From assembly GCF_012911875.1 (NCBI RefSeq), contig NZ_JAAXKZ010000016.1:1-64000 (forward strand): a stretch of 64,000 nt of DNA, written 5' to 3'. This DNA is from Pseudonocardia bannensis (lineage in GTDB: Bacteria; Actinomycetota; Actinomycetes; Mycobacteriales; Pseudonocardiaceae). Shown here piece by piece: positions 24,936 to 34,634 of this stretch. Numbering within the stretch: the stretch's first letter is position 1; every line of letters begins with the position of its first letter. Both the position numbers and the translations under genes were made by a program. Under the pieces are notes generated by a model that was not told the DNA's origin, made no database searches, and worked only from the letters and a program-made list of their open reading frames with translations.

Positions 24936-26150
24936 TCAGGGCGAAGGCGGCAGGAACGCGGGGCGGGCGTCGGGGTCGGGTTCGTCGTAGTAGCGGTGGT
25001 ACACCGCGGTCAGGGCGCCCGACACCGGGGGCACGATCCAGCTCCAGTCGGCGGGGCAGCTGCGCCCGGCGCTCTCCTCCTTGGCCACGTGGGTCAGGAA
25101 CCGCTCCGACTCGGTGTGGTGGTCGGCCATCGTCACGCCGGCCTCGTCGAAGGAGTACTGCACCGCCCGGACCAGCTCGATCAGTGCGCGGTCGCGCCAC
25201 AGGGTGCGGACCGAGCTGGTATCGAGTCCGAGCCGGTCGGCGATCACCGGGAGCAGGTTGTAGCGATCGGTGTCGGCGAGGTTGCGGGCACCGATCTCGG
25301 TGTTGAGATACCAGCCGTTGAACGGAGCCGCGCCGTAGTGCACGCCGCCCACCACCAGGGGCATGTTGCTGATCGCCGGGACCGCGTGCCAGCGCAGCCG
25401 CAGGTCGGCGAACCAGGCGAACTCGGGGTGCTGCAGCGGGACCTCGTGGACGGCGTCCCGGGGCAGGTCGAACAGCTCGGGACGGCCGTGCGTGCCGGTG
25501 ATCATCAGTGGCAGCACGTCGAACCGGCCGAGCGGTTCGGGTCGTGACCATCCGAGCGCGACGACCTGGTCGGTGAAATCGGCGTACCGGGGGTCGCCGC
25601 GCACCCCGCCGTCGGGGAGGCGGTGCCCGGCGTAGCGGATCAGCTGCTCGTTGACGATGCGCGGGCCGGGGCCCTCCGGGCCGTCCGGGGCGAACACGGT
25701 GATGGTGGATCGGATGCGCCCGTCGCGGGTGGCCTCCCGCAGATGCTCGACACACTCCGCCGCGACGTCGGCCGGGGCGGTCACGTGGCGTCGGTCGCGC
25801 ACGCGCAGCCCGTTCCAGTACAACCGGCCGATGCAGCGTGCGGAGTTGCGCCAGGCGACGCGGGCCCCGAACGTCAGCTCCTCGGGGGTGTGCCGGTAGG
25901 TGCCCGTCGTCGCGATGTCGCGGAACACCTGGCGCAGGCGGCGGTCCAGCGGGATCAGCGGGCGCGTCTCGGCGTAGAACTGCTCGAGGAAGGTGCGGGC
26001 CTCGTCGGGGTCGACCGGCTGCGGCCTCGTCGGCGGCGGCGCCGGGTGACCGCCGGAGACCGGGCAGCCGGCGTCGGGTGCCGAACGCGGGTGGACGACG
26101 GTACCCATGAATCCGGATCGGGCACCCGTCCCCTCGACGAGAGCGGTCAC
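24936..26150 (-). CDS. nos: Bacterial nitric oxide synthase oxygenase
   Basis: This 404-aa haem protein converts L-arginine to NO and citrulline. The proximal haem cysteine is Cys106 in AWRNSARCIGRLYW, and the arginine-binding glutamate is Glu285 in NGWYLNTEIGARN. Only the oxygenase domain is present, so electrons must come from a separate reductase, as for other bacterial NOS; none is encoded here. The N-terminus has about 45 extra residues relative to typical bacterial forms. The GTG at 26150 has GGAGG 6 nt upstream; the next ATG, at 26108, lacks a clear site. It lies downstream of trmB on the same strand. Confidence 0.93.
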   Translation of the reverse strand: MTALVEGTGARSGFMGTVVHPRSAPDAGCPVSGGHPAPPPTRPQPVDPDEARTFLEQFYAETRPLIPLDRRLRQVFRDIATTGTYRHTPEELTFGARVAWRNSARCIGRLYWNGLRVRDRRHVTAPADVAAECVEHLREATRDGRIRSTITVFAPDGPEGPGPRIVNEQLIRYAGHRLPDGGVRGDPRYADFTDQVVALGWSRPEPLGRFDVLPLMITGTHGRPELFDLPRDAVHEVPLQHPEFAWFADLRLRWHAVPAISNMPLVVGGVHYGAAPFNGWYLNTEIGARNLADTDRYNLLPVIADRLGLDTSSVRTLWRDRALIELVRAVQYSFDEAGVTMADHHTESERFLTHVAKEESAGRSCPADWSWIVPPVSGALTAVYHRYYDEPDPDARPAFLPPSP

Positions 26151-26236
26151 TGAGGGCCTCCGCCTTCACTCGCCTGGTGCCCCCGGATCGGGGCGATCCA
26201 TTTGTACTAGGTCACTCTGCGTATGTCACTGTTAGC

Positions 26237-26965
26237 CTATCCGTGTCTCGTCTGATACAGCAGATCACGCACAGGACGGCCTTCGACTACGGCGCGTTGC
26301 TCGAATTTGGTCAACGGCCGCCAAACGGGACGCGGCGTCCAACCGCCCGGCTCGTCGGCAGACGTGTTGCGCAGTGCCGGTTCGGCGTCACACACCGTAC
26401 GCATCTGCGTGGCGTAGTCCGCCCAGTCGGTGGCCAGGTGCAGGGTGCCGCCGGGGGCGAGCCGCGACGCGGCGAGCGCGACGAACTCGGGCTGGACGAG
26501 GCGGCGCTTGTGGTGTTTGCGCTTGGGCCACGGGTCCGGGAAGAAGATCCGGATACCGGCCAGCGAACCCGGCGCGATGACCTCCTTCAGCAGGTCGACG
26601 GCGTCGCCGCGGAGCAGCCGCAGGTTCGACAGCCCGGCGTCGGTGATCCGCATCAGCAACTGCGCGAGCCCGGGTTCGTAGATCTCCACGGCGAGGTGGT
26701 CGGTCTCCGGGGCGGCGGCCGCGAGCGCCGCCGTGGACTCCCCCATGCCGGAACCGATCTCGAGCACGAGCGGGGCGGTGCGTCCGAACCAGTCGGCCGG
26801 ATCGACGGGCCCGGAACCCGCCTCGGTCACGACGTCCGCGACGTCGCGCCCGTAGACCGGCCACCACTGCGTCCAGGCGTGCTGCTGGCCGTCGGTCAGC
26901 CGGGTGCGGTGGTGGACGAAGCTGGGGATCCGACGGTGCGTCGCGGGGGTCGCGGTCTCAGACAC
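26237..26965 (-). CDS. trmB: tRNA (guanine-N7)-methyltransferase
   Basis: This 242-aa SAM-dependent enzyme makes m7G46 in tRNA. LVLEIGSGMGESTAALA binds SAM. IRIFFPDPWPKRKHHKRRLVQPEF and HLATDWADYATQM are TrmB signatures. The C-terminus has TKFEQRAVVEGRPVRDLLY. I chose the GTG giving VSETATPATHRRIPSFVHHR; an ATG at 27013 would add 16 residues with no good ribosome site. It precedes the nitric oxide synthase gene by 86 bp. Confidence 0.93.
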   Translation of the reverse strand: MSETATPATHRRIPSFVHHRTRLTDGQQHAWTQWWPVYGRDVADVVTEAGSGPVDPADWFGRTAPLVLEIGSGMGESTAALAAAAPETDHLAVEIYEPGLAQLLMRITDAGLSNLRLLRGDAVDLLKEVIAPGSLAGIRIFFPDPWPKRKHHKRRLVQPEFVALAASRLAPGGTLHLATDWADYATQMRTVCDAEPALRNTSADEPGGWTPRPVWRPLTKFEQRAVVEGRPVRDLLYQTRHG

Positions 26966-27308
26966 CGGAGCACACCGGCCTTCCGGCGCTGCGCATCGAC
27001 GGATGCTGTGCATGCCTCTCGGCGGCGGGCCGGGTCACGGGAGGGTCTCCTCAACTGTCGGGGTGACCGCGCCCGGGAACCGGACACGTCGGGGCCGGGC
27101 GCGGTCGTTCTGCCGGCGGTCGACGCGCCGGTGCTCGGCCAGCCAGGGTACGCAGCAACCCGCTGGTCCCGGACACGGTCCTCGGCGACGTCACAGAGCC
27201 ACCACGACGACCCGGCGGCCCACGACGCCGCCCGCCGTGACCGTTTCGTGACCGGAGGCTCGTACTTGTACGCATCCGGTCGTGACCCTCGATCGTCATC
27301 CTCACCGT

Positions 27309-29540
27309 ATGTCTGTGCCGATGGAGCGCGAGGACAGGATCGCCGCCCTGGCCGCCGAGCTGGGCCGGCTCGGGCGGCGGTTGGACGACATGGGGACGGA
27401 GCTGATCTCCCTGAGCACCGGAGGCGCGACGTCCGAGGGGACCGCGCCGCCGGTGCAGCAGCCGGCGCCCGCGCCACCGGAGCCCGGCCGTCCGGCGTAC
27501 CCGAACGCGGCGCACCCGGGCCCAGCCGGGCCGGACGCAGAGGCCGACGCCGGTCACCCCGGTGCCGCCTACCCGGGCGCTGGTTACCCGGGCGCTGGCT
27601 ACCCCGACGCGCGCTATTCGGGCGCCGCCTACCCCGGCGCGGGCTATCCGGGCATCGCGTACGCCGGTGCCGCGTACGCCGGCGCGGGTCACCTCCGGGA
27701 GGCCCACCCCGATGCCGCGTACCCCGGCCCGGCCCGGCCGGACCCGGCGGACGCCGGCGCGGGGCGCCCGGGCGCGACGTATCCGAGCATCGCCCACCCG
27801 GGGCAGTGGCCGCCGGGCTACGCGCAACCCGGCCGGCCGGCGCCCTCGACCTACCCGTCGTATCCCGGCCGGTACCCCGTCGCGCACCCGGGCCCGGCCC
27901 GAGGACCCGGCCCGCTGCGCACCTGGCTGTCCTCACTGTCCGGGGCCCGGCTGCTGGCCTGGACGGGCGCGGGCGTGACGTTGCTCGGCGTCGTCCTGCT
28001 GCTGGCGCTCGCGGCGTCCCGCGGCTGGTTCTCCCCGGCGGGGCGGGTGATCGCGGGCGCGGTCCTCGGCGTCGCGCTGGTGGGCGTCGCCGTCCGGTTG
28101 CATCGCCGGGAGAGCGCCCGCACCGGTGCGCTCGCCCTGGCCGGCACCGGCATCGCGACGCTCTACCTGGTCGTCGCCGCGTCGACGGCGCTGTACGGGT
28201 TCCTGCCCGCCGTGGCCGGTCTGCTTCTCGCGCTGCTCGTGGCGGGCGGCGGGCTCGCGCTGGCCGACCGGTGGGGCTCCCAGCTGCTGGCCGGGGGTGC
28301 AGTGGGCGGAGCGGCGGTGTTGGCCCCGGTGGTCACCGGCGGCTTCGTGCCGTTGCTCGTCGGGTTGGTCCTGGCTCTGCAGGTGGCGGCGCTACCGGTG
28401 GTCCTGCGCCGGCAGTGGCCCTGGCTCGCCGCCGTCGCGGCCGCCGGGCCGGTGCTCTTCGGCTCGCTGACGGCCCTGGTGTCATCGTCGGGGGCGGACC
28501 GGCCGTGGACCGTCGCGGCCGTCGCCGCGGTGCTGGTCGTCGGGCTGGTGGGTGCGGTAGTGGCGGCGCGGGTGGTGCCGGTCGGGCGTGCGGCCGGACT
28601 GCTGGTCGCCGCTCCCGTGCCGGCGCTGGTGGCGTCCGGTGCCATCGGTGGGTGGAGCGGGGCGGCACCGGCCGCCGGCGCCGCCCTGCTGCTCCTCCTG
28701 CTGGCGGCCTGGACCCGGCTCGACCGGGTGCTGCGGATCGCCGCGCTGGCCGCCGGTTCCGTCGCGTTGTTCCATGCCACCGCCGTGGCCCTGGACGGCG
28801 CGGCCGAGACCGCCGTCCTGCTCGGGCAGGCGCTCGTGCTGGTGGTCGTCGCCGCCGCGCTGCGGTCGCGCGTTCCGCTGGTCATCGGCGGGGCGTACGG
28901 GGTGGTGGGGGTCCTGGCCGCGCTGGCCACCCAGGTGCCGCCCGTCGCGCTGGCGACGTTCCCGGCGGCCCCGTTCCTGGTCGGGGGGCGGCCGCAGACG
29001 TCTGCGCTGGTCGCCGGGATCGGCGTGTCCGCCCTGGTGCTGGCGTTCGCGGTGGCCGTCATGGTCTCCGCCGCCCGGGTCGGGGTGCTGACGGCCGACC
29101 GGCGCACGGCCCAGCTCTGGGTGCCCGCCGGGCTCGTCGCGCTCTACGGCGCTGCCGGGCTCGTCCTCACCGTCGCGCTGCTCGTCTCCCCGGACCGCAC
29201 CGGCTTCGTCGCCGGCCACGCCGTCGTGTCCGTGTCCTGGACAATCGTCGCGCTGGTGTTGCTGGCGCGCGGCATCAGCCGGCCCGCATTGCGGGTCTCC
29301 GGTCTCGTTCTCGTGGCCGCCGCGGTCGCCAAGCTCATCCTGTTCGACCTCGTCGCGCTCGACGGCATCGCACGCGTCGCCGCCTTCCTCGGTGCGGGAC
29401 TGGTGCTCCTCGCCGCCGGGACCCGCTACGCGCGGCTGGTCGCGGAGGCGGAGACGGAGGACGGTGGTGGGCCGGCAGCCGGGCCCGCCGGGGCCCGGGG
29501 CCCGGTCCAGGGCCCGCCACCACCCGGCCCGGGGCGCTGA
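27309..29540 (+). CDS. DUF2339 polytopic membrane protein
   Basis: This 743-aa protein starts with a short coiled helix (MEREDRIAALAAELGRLGRRLDDMGTELISL region), followed by about 150 residues rich in Gly, Ala, Tyr and Pro with repeated AGYPG-like units, then some 18-20 hydrophobic helices to near residue 720. That layout and RGWFSPAGRVIAGAVLGVALVG match DUF2339 membrane proteins of unknown role. ATG 27309 was chosen; Met at 27321 is an alternative. It is alone on the plus strand between trmB and the YdbT-like gene. Confidence 0.75.
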   Translation: MSVPMEREDRIAALAAELGRLGRRLDDMGTELISLSTGGATSEGTAPPVQQPAPAPPEPGRPAYPNAAHPGPAGPDAEADAGHPGAAYPGAGYPGAGYPDARYSGAAYPGAGYPGIAYAGAAYAGAGHLREAHPDAAYPGPARPDPADAGAGRPGATYPSIAHPGQWPPGYAQPGRPAPSTYPSYPGRYPVAHPGPARGPGPLRTWLSSLSGARLLAWTGAGVTLLGVVLLLALAASRGWFSPAGRVIAGAVLGVALVGVAVRLHRRESARTGALALAGTGIATLYLVVAASTALYGFLPAVAGLLLALLVAGGGLALADRWGSQLLAGGAVGGAAVLAPVVTGGFVPLLVGLVLALQVAALPVVLRRQWPWLAAVAAAGPVLFGSLTALVSSSGADRPWTVAAVAAVLVVGLVGAVVAARVVPVGRAAGLLVAAPVPALVASGAIGGWSGAAPAAGAALLLLLLAAWTRLDRVLRIAALAAGSVALFHATAVALDGAAETAVLLGQALVLVVVAAALRSRVPLVIGGAYGVVGVLAALATQVPPVALATFPAAPFLVGGRPQTSALVAGIGVSALVLAFAVAVMVSAARVGVLTADRRTAQLWVPAGLVALYGAAGLVLTVALLVSPDRTGFVAGHAVVSVSWTIVALVLLARGISRPALRVSGLVLVAAAVAKLILFDLVALDGIARVAAFLGAGLVLLAAGTRYARLVAEAETEDGGGPAAGPAGARGPVQGPPPPGPGR

Positions 29541-29571
29541 CCGGACCGGTCCGGGCCCGCCGGCGCCGCCG

Positions 29572-31128
29572 TCATGACCGCGGCGCCGGCTCCACCCGCT
29601 CCAGGAACGGCCCGAACAGATCCGGTACCGCATCCTCGGCGAAGCGCAGTCCTGCGGACTCGCCCACGTCGTGCGCCGAGAAAGCACCCGCCGCGGTGCT
29701 GGCCGTGATCGTGATCAGCCCGGCTCGACGCTGGAAGACCGACTGGGTGGCCGTCCAGCCGATGACCCCGTCGCGCTGCAGGGCGACCGTGCGGCGCCGC
29801 AGTGTCCCCGACCGCGTCACGAGGTAGCGCCCGGTGATCCCGTGCCCGAGGTTGCGGTAGGCGTCCAGGGCGAGCGCCAGGGCGACCGGCGTGACCACCA
29901 CGGCGACGACGCCGGCCAGGACGAGCAGCACGCCGTCCACCGACAGCCCGAGCACCGCGAGCCCGAGCACCGGCACGGCGGCGGCGGCCAGGGCCCGGCG
30001 CAGCCGGCGCCCGCGAGCGGCGGGCGGGTGCGGGGTGAGCCGGACCGACGCGGTCGGGGAGACCGGTTCGCCGAGCACGACCGCGGCGACGCGCTCGGCG
30101 AGCGCCCGGGGCGCGGCCGGCAGCAGCGTCGCGTGGTCGGTGCTGTCGTCGTCGAAGCCGGTGCCGAGCCCGGCGGCCAGGGCGTCGACCCGTGCAGCGC
30201 CGGCGAGCCGGTTGCCGAGCGGTTCCACCAGGCCGACGCCGCGCAGCCGGCGCTCCTCCAGCGAGATGGAGCGGGTGGTCAGCAGTCCGCGGCGGACCCG
30301 CAGGGTTCCGCCGGGCTCGCGGTCGAGCCGGAAGTTCCACCACGTCTCGACGAACAGCCCCAGCGACCCGAGCACCCCGGCCGACAGCGCCGCCGCGGCC
30401 AGCACCGCGACGACCCCGGCCGGCGGCAGCACGGCGAGCAGGTCCACCGCACGGCGGAGCACGGAGTCCCGCAACCCGATCCAGTCCGCGACCTGCAGCA
30501 GCACCCCACCGGCCACCAGCCCCAGCAGCGGCGTGGTGAACGACAGCGGTGCGTACCGGATCCAGTGCGGGTCCAGGCTCGCCAGCCGGCCGTCCGCCGC
30601 CTCGGGCGGGCAGCCACCGGCCGCGCGGACCCGGTCGAGCAGCACGGCGCGCAGCCGGTCGCCCTCCTCGCGGGCGACGGGGCGCAGTTCCAGCGTGGAC
30701 TCCCCCGCACCGCTGCGCTGCCCGGTACCGATCCGCACGACGACGAGACCGAACGTGCGCTGCAGCGGGTCGGCCGTCATGTCGACGCTGCGGACCCGCT
30801 CGAGTGGCAGGCTGCGCCGGGACCGCAGCAGCACCCCGGTGCGCAACTCCACCCGGGACACGCCGATGCGGTAGCGCGTCCGGTGCCAGCGCACCCCGTC
30901 GTAGAGCACACCGGACATGACGAGGGCAGCGGCCGCGGGAAGCACCCAGGCGAGGGCGAACCCGACCGAGTGGCCGGCGGCGAGCCCGAGTACCGCGGGC
31001 ACGCCGGCGCCGGCGGCGACACCGGTCATCAGAACGGCGGTGACCGCGATGGTGCGCCGGTCCAGTGCCGTCCAGTCGTCCCGGGGGCTGTCCGTTCCCG
31101 CCTCCACCTCCGTCGAGACGTCGATCAC
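29572..31128 (-). CDS. YdbT-like membrane protein with bacterial PH domains
   Basis: This 518-aa protein alternates membrane helix pairs with bPH2 domains: YRIGVSRVELRTGVLLRSRRSLPLERVRSVDM, LRVRRGLLTTRSISLEERRLRGVGLVEP, and YLVTRSGTLRRRTVALQRDGVIGWTATQSVFQRRAGL (three domains in outline). It resembles Bacillus YdbT. Its GTG overlaps the stop of the smaller partner (GTGA). The pair is associated in Bacillus with resistance to certain antimicrobial peptides, from memory; here the role is unknown. Confidence 0.75.
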   Translation of the reverse strand: MIDVSTEVEAGTDSPRDDWTALDRRTIAVTAVLMTGVAAGAGVPAVLGLAAGHSVGFALAWVLPAAAALVMSGVLYDGVRWHRTRYRIGVSRVELRTGVLLRSRRSLPLERVRSVDMTADPLQRTFGLVVVRIGTGQRSGAGESTLELRPVAREEGDRLRAVLLDRVRAAGGCPPEAADGRLASLDPHWIRYAPLSFTTPLLGLVAGGVLLQVADWIGLRDSVLRRAVDLLAVLPPAGVVAVLAAAALSAGVLGSLGLFVETWWNFRLDREPGGTLRVRRGLLTTRSISLEERRLRGVGLVEPLGNRLAGAARVDALAAGLGTGFDDDSTDHATLLPAAPRALAERVAAVVLGEPVSPTASVRLTPHPPAARGRRLRRALAAAAVPVLGLAVLGLSVDGVLLVLAGVVAVVVTPVALALALDAYRNLGHGITGRYLVTRSGTLRRRTVALQRDGVIGWTATQSVFQRRAGLITITASTAAGAFSAHDVGESAGLRFAEDAVPDLFGPFLERVEPAPRS

Positions 31129-31646
31129 GTGGCGTCACCCGGGATGTGGGCGGTCGCCGCGGCGAGGTGCTGGGCGAGGTCGGCCGCGACCTCCCGGTTC
31201 AGTCCCGCCACGGTCACCGCGCCCTTCGCCGATGCTGTCGTCACCACCACGGTGGTCAGCCCGAACAGGTTCTGTAGCGGCCCCCGGGTCATGTCGACGG
31301 TCTGGATGCGCGACACCGGGGCCACCCGCCACTCCTGCCACAGGTAGCCGGACCGGGTGTAGACCGCGGTGTCGGTGATCTCCCAGCGGTGCAGCCGGTA
31401 CCAGCACGGCGGCAGGAGAACGCTCGCCGCACCGCCGAGCAGCACGAGGGCCGCGGCCGCCGCCAACCAGAGCCGGGCCGGCCCGATGAGCAGGCCGACA
31501 CCGGTGAGCGTGAGCACGGTCGCGCCGGAGCCGAGCAGGCAGTGCGTGCGCCACCAACCGACCGCGCGGGCGTCGAGCGGATTGCGCGGCGGCCGGAGCC
31601 GCACCGTTCCGCCCGGCGCCGGCGCGGACGTTCCCCCCGTGCCCAT
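31125..31646 (-). CDS. YdbS-like PH-domain membrane protein
   Basis: This 173-aa protein has two hydrophobic helices (CLLGSGATVLTLTGVGLLI and LWLAAAAALVLLGGAASVL) followed by a bPH2 domain with YTRSGYLWQEWRVAPVSRIQTVDMTRGPLQNLFGLTTV. It is the short partner of the downstream three-domain protein; the genes overlap by 4 nt. I chose the ATG at 31646. The frame remains open upstream to 32207 without family similarity. Confidence 0.75.
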   Translation of the reverse strand: MGTGGTSAPAPGGTVRLRPPRNPLDARAVGWWRTHCLLGSGATVLTLTGVGLLIGPARLWLAAAAALVLLGGAASVLLPPCWYRLHRWEITDTAVYTRSGYLWQEWRVAPVSRIQTVDMTRGPLQNLFGLTTVVVTTASAKGAVTVAGLNREVAADLAQHLAAATAHIPGDAT

Positions 31647-31821
31647 TCCGCTCCGCCTCCCCCGATGTGCCATACGTTCGTCGGCCTCAACGATCGCGCC
31701 GTTCCACCGGTCGCGCTGTGTCAGCCTTCGGGAGGGCGCGTTGCCGCTCGGGCCGTTCACGATCGTGAACGGCCGGCGCGACGGCGGCCGCACCGGACAC
31801 CCCCGCTGCGATGCTGCGGCC

Positions 31822-32628
31822 ATGCCGGACCGGTACGCCGACGCGGTGCGAAGCCGCCGGGGTGAGCTGCGCGCCGAGCGGCTGCGGCTGATCGGCGGCC
31901 ACCGCGCCGAGATCCGGACGAGCCTCGCCCTGACCAGGCTCGTGGTGGCCGCCGAACTGGCGGCCACCATGGCGGCGCTGGGCCGGGAGATCCGGGAACA
32001 CGTCGTCCGTGCCGACCGCGCGGGTCGGCGCCGGCTGCCGGGCCTGGTGGCGGCCGCGGTGGATCGGGCGGAGGCGGAACTCGAGCGCGCCGTGGCCGGT
32101 GTCGCGCTCCCCTCGGTGCGCCGGATCGCCGCGGAACGGTCGGTGCTCGCGGACCTGACCGTCGCCGGCATCACCCCGTCGGGCACGCGTCCCCGGGTGT
32201 CGGCCACGCTGCCCGTTCCCGAACCGCCCGTCGGTGCACTGCGCGCCCTGCTGCTGGCGGGTTCGTCCGGAGGGGCCTGGCGGCTGGCGGTGCTACCGGT
32301 GGCCGGGCTGCCGGTGCTGGGCCTGCCCGCGCTGGGCGGTGTCGCGGTGCTGCCGCTCGCGGCCGCGCTGGGACTGGTGGCGCTCGCCGCGACCGCCTGG
32401 GCCCGGTGGGTGGCCGCCGACCGGGCCCGGTTGGGCCGTTGGACGGCGGAGGCGCTGGCCGTCGCGCGGTCCGGCCTGGAGGCGGAGCTCGGGCGGCGCC
32501 TGCTGGATCTGGAGCAACGCGCCGGCGCGGCACTCGACGTCGCGGTGGCCCGGCGGCGGGCCGACGTGGACGCCGAGCTGCGCGGGCTGGCCCCGGTGCG
32601 GGAGGAGGCCGCCCGTGCGGCGGAGTGA
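31822..32628 (+). CDS. Unrecognised membrane protein with coiled-coil regions
   Basis: This 268-aa protein is not recognised. The N-terminal 100 residues and C-terminal 70 residues are Arg/Glu/Ala-rich helices likely to form coiled coils. A hydrophobic hairpin spans about residues 155-195 (LAVLPVAGLPVLGLPALGG, LPLAAALGLVALAATAW). This resembles membrane-anchored helical partners of dynamin-like proteins, but I cannot assign it. It overlaps the next gene by 14 nt and starts a possible five-gene transcript running into tldD-tldE. Confidence 0.6.
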   Translation: MPDRYADAVRSRRGELRAERLRLIGGHRAEIRTSLALTRLVVAAELAATMAALGREIREHVVRADRAGRRRLPGLVAAAVDRAEAELERAVAGVALPSVRRIAAERSVLADLTVAGITPSGTRPRVSATLPVPEPPVGALRALLLAGSSGGAWRLAVLPVAGLPVLGLPALGGVAVLPLAAALGLVALAATAWARWVAADRARLGRWTAEALAVARSGLEAELGRRLLDLEQRAGAALDVAVARRRADVDAELRGLAPVREEAARAAE

Positions 32629-33067
32629 GCACGATCCGATCCCGCGGTCGCCGGGCGCGGTCGACGACCTCGAGGACCTCGACGACCTCGACGACGGGAA
32701 CGGCCTGGAAGGCCCCCACGGCTACCCCGACCGTCCCGACCCGGCCGGGAACCGGGACCCCGCCGGCCCCGGCCGGTTCGGCGTCCCCGTGGCGGACGGC
32801 GCCGACACCGACGGCGACGGGGACCCGGACACGCTGGTGCTCACCGAGGACGACGATCTGGTGTTGCACACCGATCTCGACGGCGACGGACTGGCCGACC
32901 AGGTGCTGCGGATCGGCTCCGACGGGGCGTACGTGGCCGGGCCGGCCGCACAGCGCGCCGCCGGGCCGGGCCGGGCGGTGCGCGACGGCGCGGCCGCGGG
33001 CGCCGACACGGCCGATCTCGCCGGGATCGACCCGGACCCCGGCCCGTGGTGGATGCCGTGGCGCTGA
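32615..33067 (+). CDS. Acidic protein with DxDGDG calcium-binding-like repeats
   Basis: This 150-aa protein is very acidic. A run of DDLEDLDDLDDGN precedes two repeats, DTDGDGDPDTLVL and DLDGDGLADQVL, which match EF-hand/dockerin/thrombospondin-type calcium loops. No signal peptide or membrane helix is visible, and the tail ends GPWWMPWR. The GTG at 32615 has GGAGGAGG 6 nt upstream and lies inside the end of the preceding gene, so they are coupled. The role is unknown. Confidence 0.65.
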   Translation: MRRSEHDPIPRSPGAVDDLEDLDDLDDGNGLEGPHGYPDRPDPAGNRDPAGPGRFGVPVADGADTDGDGDPDTLVLTEDDDLVLHTDLDGDGLADQVLRIGSDGAYVAGPAAQRAAGPGRAVRDGAAAGADTADLAGIDPDPGPWWMPWR

Positions 33068-33107
33068 CGCCGGTCGGCCGACCGCTGATCATGTCGTGGC
33101 GTCGGGA

Positions 33108-33113
33108 TAGGTT
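33108..33113 (+). promoter_or_regulatory. Candidate -10 TAGGTT, leaderless tldD start
   Basis: TAGGTT ends 6 nt before the GTG of tldD and no Shine-Dalgarno sequence precedes the gene. Confidence 0.55.
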
Positions 33114-33119
33114 TCCGGG

Positions 33120-34634
33120 GTGGCGATCGAGAGCATCGACCCCCAGTTCCGGGCCCTGCCGCTGGCGGCGCTCGCCGATGCGGCGCTGAGCCGCGCCCGC
33201 GAGCTCGGCGCCGAGCACGCCGACCTGCGGGTCGAGCGCATCGTGTCCCAGTCGATCAATCTGCGCGACGGCCACGTCACCGGTGTCTCCGACGCCACCA
33301 CGGTGGGGCTCGCCGTCCGCGTCGTCGTCGACGGGGTCTGGGGTTTCGCCTCCCACGTCGAGCTGACCCCGGCCCGGTCCGTGGCCACCGCCGAGCAGGC
33401 CGTCGCCGTCGCGCGCACGCTCGCTCCGGTGGCCCGGGAGCGGGTCGAGCGGGCGGCCGAGCCGGTGCACGCCGACGCGGTGTGGGTGTCCGACTACGCG
33501 ATCGACCCGTTCACCGTGCCCACCCGGGACAAGGTCGATCTGCTCACCGAGTGGTCACGCCGGTTGCTCGCGAGTGACGGCATCGACCACGTGCAGGCCG
33601 GGGTGGCGCAGGTACGGGAGAACAAGTTCTACGCCGACCTGGCCGGGACGCGGACCACCCAGCAGCGGGTCCGGGTCGCGCCGTCGTTCACCGCCACCGC
33701 GGTCGACCGGGCGGCCGGCGGGTTCGAGACGATGCGCACCCTCGCACCGCCGGTCGGCCGCGGCTGGGAGTACCTGACCGGCGACGGCTGGGACTGGGAC
33801 ACCGAGCTGGCGCAGATCCCGGAGCTGCTGGCGGAGAAGACGAAGGCGCCCTCGGTCGACGCGGGCGCCTACGACCTGGTGATCGACCCCACGAACCTGT
33901 GGCTGACCATCCACGAGTCGGTCGGGCACGCCACCGAGTACGACCGCGCGATCGGCTACGAGGCCGCCTACGCGGGCACCAGCTTCGCGACCCCCGACCA
34001 GCTCGGCACGCTGCGCTACGGCTCACCGGCCATGCACGTCACCGGTGACCGGACGGTGCGGCACGGGCTCGCCACGGTCGGGTTCGACGACGACGGCGTG
34101 GCCACCACCGAGTGGGACCTGGTGCGCGACGGGACCCTCGTCGGCTACCAGCTCGACCGCACGTTCGCGCCCCGGCTGGGTCTGGAGCGGTCCAACGGCT
34201 GCGCCTTCGCCGACTCCCCGCACCACGTGCCGATCCAGCGGATGGCCAACGTGTCGCTGCGACCCGACCCGGCCGTGGACCGCTCCACCGACGATCTGAT
34301 CGCCGGCGTCGAGCGCGGCATCTACGTCGTCGGCGACAAGTCGTGGTCGATCGACATGCAGCGCTACAACTTCCAGTTCACCGGGCAGCGCTTCTACCGG
34401 ATCGAGAACGGGAGGCTCGCCGGGCAGCTGCGCGACGTCGCCTACCAGGCCACGACCACGGACTTCTGGGGTTCCATGGAGGCCGTCGGCGGGCCGTCCA
34501 CGTGGCGGCTCGGCGGCGCCATGAACTGCGGCAAGGCCCAGCCCGGCCAGGTCGCGCCGGTCAGCCACGGTTGCCCGTCCGCGCTGTTCCGCGGGGTCAA
34601 CGTGCTCAACACCCAGCAGGAGGCGGGGCTGTAG
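33120..34634 (+). CDS. tldD: Metalloprotease TldD
   Basis: This 504-aa protein is the catalytic half of the TldD/TldE protease, which in enterobacteria trims microcin B17 leader and degrades the antitoxin CcdA. The zinc motif HESVGH (HExxxH, His265-Glu266-His270) and the later GCAFADSPHHVPIQRMANVSL and NFQFTGQRFYRIENGRL are typical. It is followed immediately by tldE, with its start right after the tldD stop. No obvious RiPP precursor is adjacent, though small unknown proteins flank the pair. Confidence 0.92.
   Translation: MAIESIDPQFRALPLAALADAALSRARELGAEHADLRVERIVSQSINLRDGHVTGVSDATTVGLAVRVVVDGVWGFASHVELTPARSVATAEQAVAVARTLAPVARERVERAAEPVHADAVWVSDYAIDPFTVPTRDKVDLLTEWSRRLLASDGIDHVQAGVAQVRENKFYADLAGTRTTQQRVRVAPSFTATAVDRAAGGFETMRTLAPPVGRGWEYLTGDGWDWDTELAQIPELLAEKTKAPSVDAGAYDLVIDPTNLWLTIHESVGHATEYDRAIGYEAAYAGTSFATPDQLGTLRYGSPAMHVTGDRTVRHGLATVGFDDDGVATTEWDLVRDGTLVGYQLDRTFAPRLGLERSNGCAFADSPHHVPIQRMANVSLRPDPAVDRSTDDLIAGVERGIYVVGDKSWSIDMQRYNFQFTGQRFYRIENGRLAGQLRDVAYQATTTDFWGSMEAVGGPSTWRLGGAMNCGKAQPGQVAPVSHGCPSALFRGVNVLNTQQEAGL

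Noticed and set aside
26177-29827. A 1216-codon plus-strand frame across trmB and the DUF2339 gene
   Set aside because: It covers trmB in antisense and DUF2339 in a wrong frame; the translation is low-complexity Arg/Gly with no domain.
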